5,598 bases of DNA from Lentisphaera sp. (GTDB lineage Bacteria > Verrucomicrobiota > Lentisphaeria > Victivallales > GWF2-50-93). Position numbers and translations under genes: made by a program. Under the pieces are notes generated by a model. That model saw only the letters and a program-made list of their open reading frames with translations. It was not told the DNA's origin and searched no databases. Within the stretch, counting starts at the first letter, position 1, and each line of letters opens with the position of its first letter. The stretch spans positions 1 through 5,598 of the forward strand of contig DYMC01000155.1 of assembly GCA_020721745.1 (NCBI GenBank), read 5' to 3'. Shown here piece by piece: positions 1-5,585 of the stretch.

Positions 1-50
1 ACCATCCAAAATTCTCACGTTTTATTTCAACTTATTTACGATGCATGACA

Positions 51-977
51 CTAGCTCCCCTTGAAGAAAAAACCGGCGGCGGCCGCCAGAGGAAAGATCA
101 GCAGCAGCGTCCACGCCCCGGCAAGAAGCCCGGCCGACGAAAGATACACGGTCTGGAAGAGCAGCATCCCGCATATCAGCCTGCCTATGTCGGCGCTCGT
201 GTCGGAATTTCCTGCCGCCATACGCTTCTTTAAGAACAGAACGAATATGAGCAGCAGCGGCAGAAGCCCGGCCAACCCGACGAAGAGAGCCGGAGGAAGC
301 ATCCCGGTGCTCCTTGACACGAAGAACATTCTCGCCGCGAAATGCCCGGAGAGCAGGACGAGAGACAATCCTGCAATCCACGCGCCGGTGATCAACCTTG
401 ATTTCTCCGCGCTCCTCTCGTCCCTTGCCTCGACAGACACCCCGAATACGTATGCAGTATAGAGGATCGTGAAATATAACATAGCGAGAAGCTCCGGCAG
501 CGATCCTGGAATCCCGAAACAGGATGCGCCCAGAATGACGTTTAGCCCTCTGCACGATGCCAGAAGAAGAGGCCCTATGACTCCGTTCGACTTGAAGACG
601 AAATCATATAGGGCTATGCACGAGAGGAGGGCGGCGCAGAGCAGTCCGCAGCGCGGATGCGCCGCGAAGCCCAGCCCCAGCCCGGAGACAAGCATGAGAA
701 TCGCAGCAGCCTTCGCCTCTCCAATACTTATCCTCCCGGATGGCAGCGGCCGCCAGGGACTGCTTATCCTGTCCTCTTCCAGGTCCTTGATGTCGTTGCA
801 TATCAAGCCGAAGATGTAGCATGACAGCGAAGATGCGCATACCAGTGCGAAGGAGCGGTCGAAGGATCTTCCGCCGGCGAGAAGGAATCCGCAGATGCAG
901 TCCCCGGGCACCGTGAACAGATTCGGGAGTCTCGCGAGAGCCATCCACCCCCTGGCCTTTTCAATTATGAAGTTCAA
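51..977 (-). CDS. UbiA-family membrane prenyltransferase (aromatic or other acceptor unknown)
   Basis: Integral membrane enzyme expected to transfer a polyprenyl group from a diphosphate donor to an unidentified acceptor. The 308-aa protein is near the usual family length and has about eight or nine hydrophobic segments (roughly 13-33, 43-60, 90-106, 111-128, 132-152, 161-181, 196-214, 226-249, 265-304). The first Asp-rich motif is intact: N61-D62-x2-D65-x3-D69, followed by the family-typical RPLPSGRIS (75-84 region). The second acidic site is probably E183/D186/E187 after the sixth segment. The start is TTG, with GGAGAG a few bases upstream inside tatD. It overlaps the tatD stop by 4 nt (TTGA), so translational coupling is likely. 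An ATG at codon 12 is an alternative start. The RPLPSG block and the CRGLNVILGAS stretch (142-152) recall EboC-like UbiA proteins more than menaquinone MenA, but the substrate cannot be read from sequence. The 50 bases beyond its TAG stop show no terminator hairpin. Confidence 0.88.
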   Translation of the reverse strand: MNFIIEKARGWMALARLPNLFTVPGDCICGFLLAGGRSFDRSFALVCASSLSCYIFGLICNDIKDLEEDRISSPWRPLPSGRISIGEAKAAAILMLVSGLGLGFAAHPRCGLLCAALLSCIALYDFVFKSNGVIGPLLLASCRGLNVILGASCFGIPGSLPELLAMLYFTILYTAYVFGVSVEARDERSAEKSRLITGAWIAGLSLVLLSGHFAARMFFVSRSTGMLPPALFVGLAGLLPLLLIFVLFLKKRMAAGNSDTSADIGRLICGMLLFQTVYLSSAGLLAGAWTLLLIFPLAAAAGFFFKGS

Positions 978-1747
978 TGTCTCTCCGCTTTTGTGAACAT
1001 TGCGAAGGAATTATCAACGCTTTTAGCCGCCAGATCGTCCACATCCCGGCCCAGTATACTGGCCGCCTTCTCGACTATCAAATGAAGATATTCGGGATGG
1101 TTCGGCTTGCCACGGAACGGCGCAGGAGCCAGATATGGAGAATCAGTCTCGAACAATATCCTGTCATCCGGAGCCGCACGGAGAAGTTCCCTCACATTCT
1201 CTCCATTCGAAAAAGTTATTATCCCGCCAAAACCAATGTAGGCGCCAAGGAGGAGAAACTCATCAAGCCATTTCCTCGACCCGGTGAAACAGTGCATCAC
1301 AAAACGCCCGCCCCCCAGGGAGAAATCCTTCAATATAGCATGGCAGTCCGAATACGCCCCGTCGGCACCGCCCTTGTCCCTGCAATGTATCACTGCGGGA
1401 AGGCCAAGACGCAGCGCCGCCTGCAGCGATATCTCAAGAAGCGGCCGCTGCCTCCTCCTGTCGGATAACTCGTAGTAGTAGTCCAGCCCCGTCTCGCCTA
1501 CAGCCACGCATCTCGCATGGTTCAACAGCCCGCATATCCGGGAGAAATCCTCCCCGGCATCATGCGGATGTATCCCGGCTGAGAACCACACTCCACCAAA
1601 AGCAGAGGCGAATTCCATCGCCGCGAAACTTGTTTCTATGTTGATTCCAGATATCAACATGGAATCGACTCCGGCGGCAAGAGCCCTCCTGTGGAAATCG
1701 GCAGGGTCGCCTCCGTCGAGATGAGCATGAGTGTCGAATAGCTTCAC
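974..1747 (-). CDS. tatD: TatD-family metal-dependent hydrolase / DNase
   Basis: Cytoplasmic TIM-barrel hydrolase of the TatD family; characterised members are Mg-dependent 3'-5' exonucleases or DNases. From the chosen start the protein is 257 aa, the normal family length. Expected metal ligands are all present: H7 and H9 (FDTHAHLD), E85 (GETGLDYYY), H121 (VIHCRD), H152 (MHCFTG) and D202 (FETDSPYLAP), with the typical RGKPNHP at 212-218. The start is the GTG at 1745-1747: AAGGAA (1754-1759) lies 6 nt upstream and the N-terminus then begins directly at VKLFDTHAHLD. The frame stays open to an ATG at 1798, but that would add 17 poorly conserved residues and ignore the ribosome site. It is first in a two-gene unit with the UbiA gene. 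The motifs are those of housekeeping TatD rather than the divergent EboB branch. Confidence 0.93.
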   Translation of the reverse strand: MKLFDTHAHLDGGDPADFHRRALAAGVDSMLISGINIETSFAAMEFASAFGGVWFSAGIHPHDAGEDFSRICGLLNHARCVAVGETGLDYYYELSDRRRQRPLLEISLQAALRLGLPAVIHCRDKGGADGAYSDCHAILKDFSLGGGRFVMHCFTGSRKWLDEFLLLGAYIGFGGIITFSNGENVRELLRAAPDDRILFETDSPYLAPAPFRGKPNHPEYLHLIVEKAASILGRDVDDLAAKSVDNSFAMFTKAERH

Positions 1748-1870
1748 AATATGTTCCTTCGCAAAAAAAATAAAATTTATCAACAAATCAGTTTGCAATT
1801 GTTGTGAAGGGCGCTAAATTATCCCTAGTTACACAAAAAACAAAACACAAAAACAAAACAGGAGAACGAA
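1748..1870. promoter_or_regulatory. Divergent intergenic promoter region, tatD / HTH gene
   Basis: This is the 123-bp AT-rich gap between the divergent starts of tatD and the HTH gene. On the plus strand a weak sigma70-like pair is visible: TTGCAA (1793-1798) and AATTAT (1817-1822), 18 nt apart, or TAAATT (1815-1820) at 16 nt. Transcription would begin near 1829. On the minus strand several AT hexamers near 1763-1785 could serve tatD, but none stands out. No clear operator palindrome is seen. The tatD ribosome site AAGGAA is at 1754-1759. Promoter assignment rests on hexamer matching only. Confidence 0.35.
1831..1870 (+). promoter_or_regulatory. A/C-only leader and ribosome binding site of the HTH gene
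   Basis: Bases 1831-1860 consist solely of A and C (30 nt with no G or T), and run straight into AGGAG at 1860-1864, six bases before the ATG at 1871. Such a leader cannot fold on itself and should leave the ribosome site fully open. Unstructured A-rich leaders are known to favour strong translation initiation; that this one does so is inference. Confidence 0.6.
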
Positions 1871-2407
1871 ATGTCCAATCTCAATCTCGTCTTCAGAAAG
1901 GAAGTCTCCAGAATCGTGTCGAGGGAAACCAGAAGCGTGGTGGACCCGCTGATCGTGAAAGTGCTCGCCCTGAAAAAAGAAATCGCAGAACAGAAGCAGA
2001 TGCTCAAGGTTCTCGTCGAAAACGCAGGCCTCCAGAACAGGATAGTCTCTGTCAAGGATAAAATCAAACCCATCCCGGAAGAAGACCTCGAAAATGTGAG
2101 AATCGGCGGCAAGCTCATCAAGAAGATGCGCTCCAAGTTCAAGATGACCAGAGATGTCCTCGCCAAGATGCTCGGTGTCAGCCAGAACTCTGTCTACCAG
2201 TGGGAAAGCGGAAGGGTTCGCCCGAGGAAGCAGGTGATAGCTAGACTGGTCGCTCTCAGAAACATGGGCAAGAAAGACATCAGGAAAATCGTCGTGCAGC
2301 TCAAGGATCAGGCACCTAAAAAACAATCCGCCGGTAAAAAACGGCCGGCCACGGCAGAGCAGGCTCCCGTAGCGAAACAGCCGGAACAGACACCCGCGGC
2401 TGAATGA
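1871..2407 (+). CDS. Small basic DNA-binding protein: coiled coil, Xre/Cro-type HTH, Lys/Pro/Ala tail
   Basis: I recognise the fold but not a named family. The 178-aa protein has three parts. Residues 1-60 are helical and charged, with a probable coiled coil at about 27-58 that may mediate dimerisation. Residues 80-128 form a Cro/C1-type helix-turn-helix: helix 2 around TRDVLAKMLGV (93-103) and recognition helix around SQNSVYQWESG (104-114), followed by RVRPRK, a very typical end of this domain. Residues 147-178 are a disordered tail rich in Lys, Pro, Ala and Gln. There is no enzymatic or ligand-binding domain, so it is a sequence-specific regulator or an abundant architectural DNA-binding protein. 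It stands alone in its unit, with an A/C-only leader and a strong terminator, which suggests high independent expression. No toxin partner is adjacent, so an antitoxin role is unlikely. The start ATG is well supported by AGGAG six bases upstream. Confidence 0.85.
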   Translation: MSNLNLVFRKEVSRIVSRETRSVVDPLIVKVLALKKEIAEQKQMLKVLVENAGLQNRIVSVKDKIKPIPEEDLENVRIGGKLIKKMRSKFKMTRDVLAKMLGVSQNSVYQWESGRVRPRKQVIARLVALRNMGKKDIRKIVVQLKDQAPKKQSAGKKRPATAEQAPVAKQPEQTPAAE

Positions 2408-2410
2408 ATA

Positions 2411-2432
2411 TCAGGTGTTTTGCGACACCTGA
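2411..2432 (+). other. Small hairpin after HTH gene
   Basis: A perfect 8-bp stem TCAGGTGT (2411-2418) / ACACCTGA (2425-2432) with a 6-base loop starts 3 nt after the HTH stop codon. It is followed by AAAA rather than a T-tract, so it is not a canonical terminator on the plus strand. It may protect the 3' end of the mRNA. On the minus strand it would be followed by only an AT-rich stretch. Confidence 0.55.
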
Positions 2433-2447
2433 AAACGACGCGTTTCC

Positions 2448-2475
2448 AAGTCCCCGGAATCCGGGGACTTTTTTT
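2448..2475 (+). terminator. Rho-independent terminator of the HTH gene
   Basis: A perfect 10-bp GC-rich stem AAGTCCCCGG (2448-2457) / CCGGGGACTT (2461-2470) with a 3-base loop AAT is followed by an unbroken T-run through 2475. This is a textbook intrinsic terminator for plus-strand transcription. The TAA stop codon of the convergent pcm gene (2474-2476) lies in its T-run. Read from the minus strand the hairpin also forms, but it lacks a following U-tract, so it would stop pcm transcripts less efficiently. Confidence 0.92.
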
Positions 2476-3145
2476 AGCCTTGCTCGCTCGCTTTGAACGC
2501 ATCCTTCCCTATGATGGGCACGAAGCGGCATCCAGTATGCTCCGTGATAGAAACGTCCTCTCCCGTCTCCCGCTTCTCCACCAGCAGAAGACGCTGGACT
2601 TCGAGCGGCCCACATGGTATTGTCAGCCTGCCTGATGGGGCGAGTTGTCCAATAAGCGCGGGTGGAATCCTCGGACACGCCCCGGAGACTATAATCAGAT
2701 CGAACGGAGCGGCCTCCGGAAATCCAAGACTTCCATCTCCAACCACAAACCTCACCCGCGACGCATATGGGAGCCCAAGCATGTTCCCCTCCGCGAATTT
2801 CGCAATCTCCTCTATCCTCTCGATGCTGACCACATCGAATCCAAGCCGCGCGAGAATCGCGGCCTGATAGCCGGACCCGGTGCCGACATCGAGCGCCCGG
2901 GCAGGCGGCTTCGTGTAGACAAGCTCGGTCATCAATGCCGCCATGTAGGGTTGCGATATGGTCTGCCCGCAGCATATCGGAAGGGGATGGTCTTCGTATG
3001 CGCACATCATGTGTTCGGGCAGGACGAATCTCTCCCGCGGAACGTCCAGAAATGCGTCCAGAACACTTTGGTTTGATATGCCCCGCGGGAGGAGCTGTCC
3101 CTCTACCATGTCTCGGCGTTGGATTTCAAATCCAGGGCTTATCAT
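2474..3145 (-). CDS. pcm: Protein-L-isoaspartate O-methyltransferase
   Basis: Cytosolic repair enzyme that uses S-adenosylmethionine to methylate isoaspartyl residues in aged proteins, allowing their return to aspartate. The 223-aa length is typical. Diagnostic segments are all present: GQTISQPYMAALMTE (60-74), the SAM motif I ALDVGTGSGYQAAILA (84-99), acidic strand-2 residue E109 in VVSIERIEE, motif II GDGSLGFPEAAPFDLIIVSGA at 137-157 (in part), LAPSGRLTIPCG (168-179) and the C-terminal CRFVPIIGK (206-214). The ATG overlaps the smpB stop as ATGA. A purine-rich AAGAGGAG abuts the start codon with almost no spacing. A second ATG at 3107-3109 (Met13, where family similarity begins) lacks a good ribosome site, so the first start is preferred. 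It is second gene of the smpB-pcm unit. Confidence 0.95.
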   Translation of the reverse strand: MISPGFEIQRRDMVEGQLLPRGISNQSVLDAFLDVPRERFVLPEHMMCAYEDHPLPICCGQTISQPYMAALMTELVYTKPPARALDVGTGSGYQAAILARLGFDVVSIERIEEIAKFAEGNMLGLPYASRVRFVVGDGSLGFPEAAPFDLIIVSGACPRIPPALIGQLAPSGRLTIPCGPLEVQRLLLVEKRETGEDVSITEHTGCRFVPIIGKDAFKASEQG

Positions 3146-3594
3146 CTCCTCTTCGCAGCCATCATCCTGCTGATGGTCTTGCGGTCCTCGTCGCGCTTCA
3201 GTTTCTCGCGCTTGTCGTATTGGGTCTTTCCCTTCGCCAAGGCGATGTCCACCTTGACTCTCCCACCCTTCAAGTGGAAGTCCAGAGGCACTAGCGTCAA
3301 CCCCTTCTGCTTCAGTGCCTGGAATATCTTGCGGATCTCCGCCTTGTGAAGCAAGAGACGCCTGGGGCGGACAGGATCGTGGTTGTTGTGGCTGCCAAAC
3401 TCGTATTTGGATATGTGGCAGCCAAAGAGCTTCACCTCGCCTTCCTCGACCTTCGCGAAGGATTCGTTCAGCGACACGTTCTTGAGACGGCAGCTCTTCA
3501 CCTCGGTCCCCTTCAGCTCTATCCCTGCCTCGTGAACCTCGATTATATGGTAGTCGTGCCGCGCCTTCCGGTTCTCTATCAGTGTCTTGCTCAT
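3142..3594 (-). CDS. smpB: SsrA-binding protein SmpB
   Basis: Small basic RNA-binding protein that partners tmRNA in trans-translation, freeing ribosomes stalled on broken mRNA and tagging the product for degradation. The 150-aa length is typical. Family signatures are present in order: NRKARHDYHI (8-17), EAGIELKGTEVKS (22-34), HISKYEFGSHNNHDPVRPRR (60-79) followed by LLLHKAEI, and KGKTQYDKREKLK (121-133). The Lys/Arg-rich tail (134-150) is the part that becomes helical in the empty mRNA channel. The start follows family convention; GAGGG (3596-3600) lies only one base from the ATG, unusually close compared with 6-7 bases for other genes here. No tmRNA gene (ssrA) is seen in the window. Downstream pcm is translationally coupled. 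Confidence 0.97.
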   Translation of the reverse strand: MSKTLIENRKARHDYHIIEVHEAGIELKGTEVKSCRLKNVSLNESFAKVEEGEVKLFGCHISKYEFGSHNNHDPVRPRRLLLHKAEIRKIFQALKQKGLTLVPLDFHLKGGRVKVDIALAKGKTQYDKREKLKRDEDRKTISRMMAAKRR

Positions 3595-3601
3595 ACCCTC
3601 A

Positions 3602-3629
3602 AATATATTTGCATTCAGCCATATATCAA
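3602..3629 (-). promoter_or_regulatory. Candidate sigma70-type promoter for smpB-pcm
   Basis: Read on the minus strand, TTGATA (3624-3629, five of six consensus) and TATATT (3602-3607, five of six) are 16 nt apart. The predicted transcription start falls about one to two bases before the smpB ATG, so a transcript from here would be almost leaderless and would lack most of the GAGGG. Either it is a leaderless promoter or the true one lies further upstream, in the region shared with glyS. Confidence 0.4.
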
Positions 3630-3681
3630 AGCCATCAATTGCAATCGCTCCAAAAAACAGCGGAGAGAGAGGCGATCCCAG

Positions 3682-3709
3682 TTGATAACTGCCCTTCCTA
3701 TGCTATTTT
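3682..3709 (+). promoter_or_regulatory. Candidate promoter for glyS
   Basis: TTGATA (3682-3687) and TATTTT (3704-3709) are separated by 16 nt, and the -10 is preceded by TGC (3701-3703), an extended -10 element. Transcription would start near 3716, giving a leader of about 28 nt that keeps the ribosome site. There is no room for a T-box and no leader hairpin, so tRNA-responsive control of this synthetase is not indicated. Confidence 0.45.
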
Positions 3710-3731
3710 TTGCTTTTCAAAACATAAATCG

Positions 3732-3746
3732 AAGGATTTGATAATG
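3732..3746 (+). promoter_or_regulatory. Ribosome binding site fixing the glyS start
   Basis: AAGGA at 3732-3736 is seven bases before the ATG at 3744-3746. This decides against the upstream in-frame ATG at 3582, which would add 54 residues without GlyRS similarity and would overlap the start of smpB on the other strand. Confidence 0.8.
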
Positions 3747-5075
3747 CCAGAGGAAAAAGATTCCGACAGGATGGAGAAAATCGTCTCCCTCTGCAAGAGG
3801 AGAGGATTCATATTCCAAAGCTCAGAAATATACGGCGGCATAAATGGATTCTGGGACTACGGCCCATATGGTGTCGCGCTCAAGCGCGCCGTCGAACAGG
3901 CGTGGTGGCGCGAAATGGTCGAGCAGAGAGACGACGTTGAAGGCATAGACTCCACCGTCATCTGCCATCCCAGCGTCTGGAAGGCATCAGGACATCTGGA
4001 CAAGTTCGGCGACCTCATGACCGACTGCAGAGACTGCAAGGCACGACACAGGGTTGACCAGATGGAGGACAAGTCCGTCTGCCCGGCATGCGGCTCCAAA
4101 AACCTCACCGCGCCACGCGAATTCAATCTCATGATGAAGACATACGTCGGCCCCGTCTCCGACGAGGACCATGTCGCTTATCTCCGGGCGGAAACATGCC
4201 AGTCCATATTCCTCAACTTCAATCTCGTCCGCATAAGCACAAGGCGCAGCCTGCCCTTTGGAATCGCCCAGATCGGAAAGGCCTTCAGAAACGAGATCAA
4301 TCCGAGGAATTTCACCTTCCGCTCCCGCGAGTTCTCGCAGATGGAGATGGAGTTCTTCTGCGCCGAAGAGGACTCGATGAAATGGTTCGAATACTGGAAG
4401 AACGAGAGAATCAGATACTACCGCGATGTGGTCGGCTTCGCGGAGAACGAAATCAAAATCCACGAGCACGAGGCACTCGCCCACTACGCCAGGGCCGCCC
4501 TCGACATAGAATTCAAATTCCCCTTCGGATGGGGCGAACTCGAAGGCATACACCACAGAGGAACATGGGACATGGGCCGCCATCAGGAATTCTCAGGGGA
4601 GTCCCAGGAATATTTCGACCAGACCGCAGGGAAAAAATTCCTCCCCACCGTGGTCGAAACTTCCGTCGGAGTTGACAGAACCGTCCTCGCGATAATATGC
4701 AGGGCATACGACGAGGACAAGGCCGAAACCAAGAAGGAGGGGATGGAGGAGGACACAAGACTGGTCATGCGAATCAAACCCCGCTTCGCTCCAGTCCAGG
4801 TCGCAGTCCTGCCGCTCGCAAAGAAAATCGCGGAACCCGCCGAAAAAATATACAGGGATGTCAAAAAATTATTCCGATCCGAATTCGACCTCACCGGAAG
4901 CATCGGGAAAAGATATAGACGCCAGGACGAGATCGGAACCCCATTCTGCGTCACTTTCGACTTCCAATCCATCGAGGACGGCGCCGTGACCGTCCGCGAC
5001 AGGGACCGCATGACGCAGGACCGCATCCCGGCCGCAAATCTGAACCAGTATCTGACGGAGAAAGTACATGCCTGA
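3744..5075 (+). CDS. glyS: Glycine--tRNA ligase, single-chain alpha2 (archaeal/eukaryotic-like) type
   Basis: Charges tRNA-Gly with glycine in the cytosol; class II synthetase of the homodimeric type rather than the alpha2-beta2 type. From the chosen ATG it has 443 aa, close to other bacterial members (about 440-510). Visible in order: the motif 1 region around SSEIYGGINGFWDYGPYG (26-43), a Cys4 zinc insertion (C95, C98, C113, C116), PREFNLMM (124-131), motif 2 FRNEINPRNFTFRSREFSQM (181-200), GWGELEGIHHRGTWDMGRH (262-280) shaping the glycine pocket, motif 3 ETSVGVDRTVLA (305-316), and the anticodon-binding domain from about 348 to the end including GSIGKRYRRQDEIGTPFCVT (385-404). All key positions look intact. 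The zinc-ribbon gene downstream overlaps it by 8 nt, so the two are probably one transcript. Confidence 0.97.
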   Translation: MPEEKDSDRMEKIVSLCKRRGFIFQSSEIYGGINGFWDYGPYGVALKRAVEQAWWREMVEQRDDVEGIDSTVICHPSVWKASGHLDKFGDLMTDCRDCKARHRVDQMEDKSVCPACGSKNLTAPREFNLMMKTYVGPVSDEDHVAYLRAETCQSIFLNFNLVRISTRRSLPFGIAQIGKAFRNEINPRNFTFRSREFSQMEMEFFCAEEDSMKWFEYWKNERIRYYRDVVGFAENEIKIHEHEALAHYARAALDIEFKFPFGWGELEGIHHRGTWDMGRHQEFSGESQEYFDQTAGKKFLPTVVETSVGVDRTVLAIICRAYDEDKAETKKEGMEEDTRLVMRIKPRFAPVQVAVLPLAKKIAEPAEKIYRDVKKLFRSEFDLTGSIGKRYRRQDEIGTPFCVTFDFQSIEDGAVTVRDRDRMTQDRIPAANLNQYLTEKVHA

Positions 5076-5502
5076 GAACAATAGCCCCAAAACGCCATCG
5101 CTCGCATGCCCGAAATGCCAGGGCAGATTCCTCAACGAGAGGAAGATCGGGGCAACCACCGTCCATGAATGTCCGTGCTGTTCCGGAATCTGGCTGGACA
5201 AGGGCGAGCTCAACGAAATAGCCCACCCGGCCGAGGGAGACCTCGAATACTGTTCCCGCGAAAACATCGAGGAGGACAGGATATCCGAGTTCCTATGCCC
5301 GGCCTGCAAGGGAAGCAAGATGGTCAAGGTCAATTTTGTCTCCTACTCCGACATCATCATGGACTACTGCGAAAAATGCGGCGGCCTATGGCTCGACAGG
5401 GGAGAGCTCGACGCGATAATCGCAGAAGTCGAAAAACTCAAGCACGTCCCCGAATCCTGGGACCACAAAATAATGGTCTTCCTCTCCAAACTGCCATTCT
5501 AA
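5068..5502 (+). CDS. Protein with two TFIIB-type zinc ribbons (zf-TFIIB family)
   Basis: Function unknown. The 144-aa soluble protein consists of two copies of a zinc-ribbon module. Copy one has C14-x2-C17, C35-x2-C38 and the signature WLDKGEL (42-48); copy two has C77-x2-C80, C101-x2-C104 and WLDRGEL (108-114). The spacings of Cys pairs are similar (17 and 20 residues), and a short acidic helix links the copies, consistent with internal duplication. The W-L-D-x-G-E-L ending is the hallmark of the bacterial zf-TFIIB family, which has no established biochemical role. The ATG lies within the last codons of glyS (8-nt overlap, ATGCCTGA) and has GGAG at 5057-5060, seven bases upstream, so coupled translation is likely. 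The C-terminal 25 residues carry no recognisable motif. A role linked to RNA, zinc or translation is only suggested by the neighbour. Confidence 0.88.
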   Translation: MPENNSPKTPSLACPKCQGRFLNERKIGATTVHECPCCSGIWLDKGELNEIAHPAEGDLEYCSRENIEEDRISEFLCPACKGSKMVKVNFVSYSDIIMDYCEKCGGLWLDRGELDAIIAEVEKLKHVPESWDHKIMVFLSKLPF

Positions 5503-5535
5503 ATTCCCTTGGTAATCGGATTACCAAGGGAATTT
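5501..5535 (+). terminator. Long perfect hairpin at the end of the glyS-zinc ribbon unit
   Basis: A 16-bp perfect inverted repeat, AAATTCCCTTGGTAAT (5501-5516) and ATTACCAAGGGAATTT (5520-5535), is separated by a 3-base loop CGG. The left arm begins inside the TAA stop codon. The ATTT end of the right arm gives a short U stretch, but no extended T-run follows. It probably terminates or stabilises the transcript; because it is symmetric it could act in both directions. A mobile or repeat-family origin is the alternative. Confidence 0.6.
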
Positions 5536-5545
5536 GGATGTATTC

Positions 5546-5585
5546 ATTTCCGTTTAGGGCAATTGCCCTTGCCCTAAACGGAAAT
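5546..5585. repeat. Second long inverted repeat at window edge
   Basis: Perfect 15-bp arms ATTTCCGTTTAGGGC (5546-5560) and GCCCTAAACGGAAAT (5571-5585) enclose a 10-base loop. Nested inside is a 12-bp palindrome GGGCAATTGCCC (5557-5568), and the loop can also pair with 5586-5595 (AAGGGCGATT, one G-U). These pairings compete with each other. Both ends are AT-rich, so it could work as a bidirectional terminator with a convergent gene beyond the window, or belong to a dispersed repeat. The window ends before this can be settled. Confidence 0.6.

Noticed and set aside
1..50. Terminator or small gene after the UbiA stop codon
   Set aside because: The 50 bases are AT-rich but show no hairpin with a T-run on the minus strand and no supported start codon.
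604..948. Out-of-frame open frames inside the UbiA, pcm, tatD and glyS genes on both strands
   Set aside because: They are Arg/Pro/Ser-rich shadows of clearly recognisable genes, without ribosome sites or domain motifs.
1748..1798. 17-residue extension of TatD from an ATG at 1798
   Set aside because: The GTG at 1747 has a well-spaced AAGGAA and places the conserved FDTHAHLD right at the N-terminus, as in the family.
1871..2407. Antitoxin of a toxin-antitoxin pair (HigA-like HTH)
   Set aside because: There is no small toxin gene on either side; the gene stands alone with its own terminator, and the coiled coil plus basic tail are unlike HigA.
3582..3743. 54-residue N-terminal extension of glycyl-tRNA synthetase from an upstream in-frame ATG
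   Set aside because: It overlaps the smpB start on the other strand, contains the candidate promoter, lacks GlyRS-like sequence and is low in complexity; AAGGA before the ATG at 3744 fits far better.
3595..3743. T-box or other riboswitch upstream of glyS
   Set aside because: The predicted leader is only about 28 nt and contains no T-box motif, specifier stem or terminator.
3987..4583. 198-residue antisense open frame within glyS
   Set aside because: It mirrors the codon phase of the intact glyS gene, and its composition is explained by the sense coding; no known motif.
5546..5585. Integron attC-like site suggested by GTTTAGGG / CCCTAAAC arms
   Set aside because: The core does not fit the GTTRRRY / RYYYAAC pattern, the dyad is perfect rather than having extrahelical bases, and no integrase or cassette-like gene is present.
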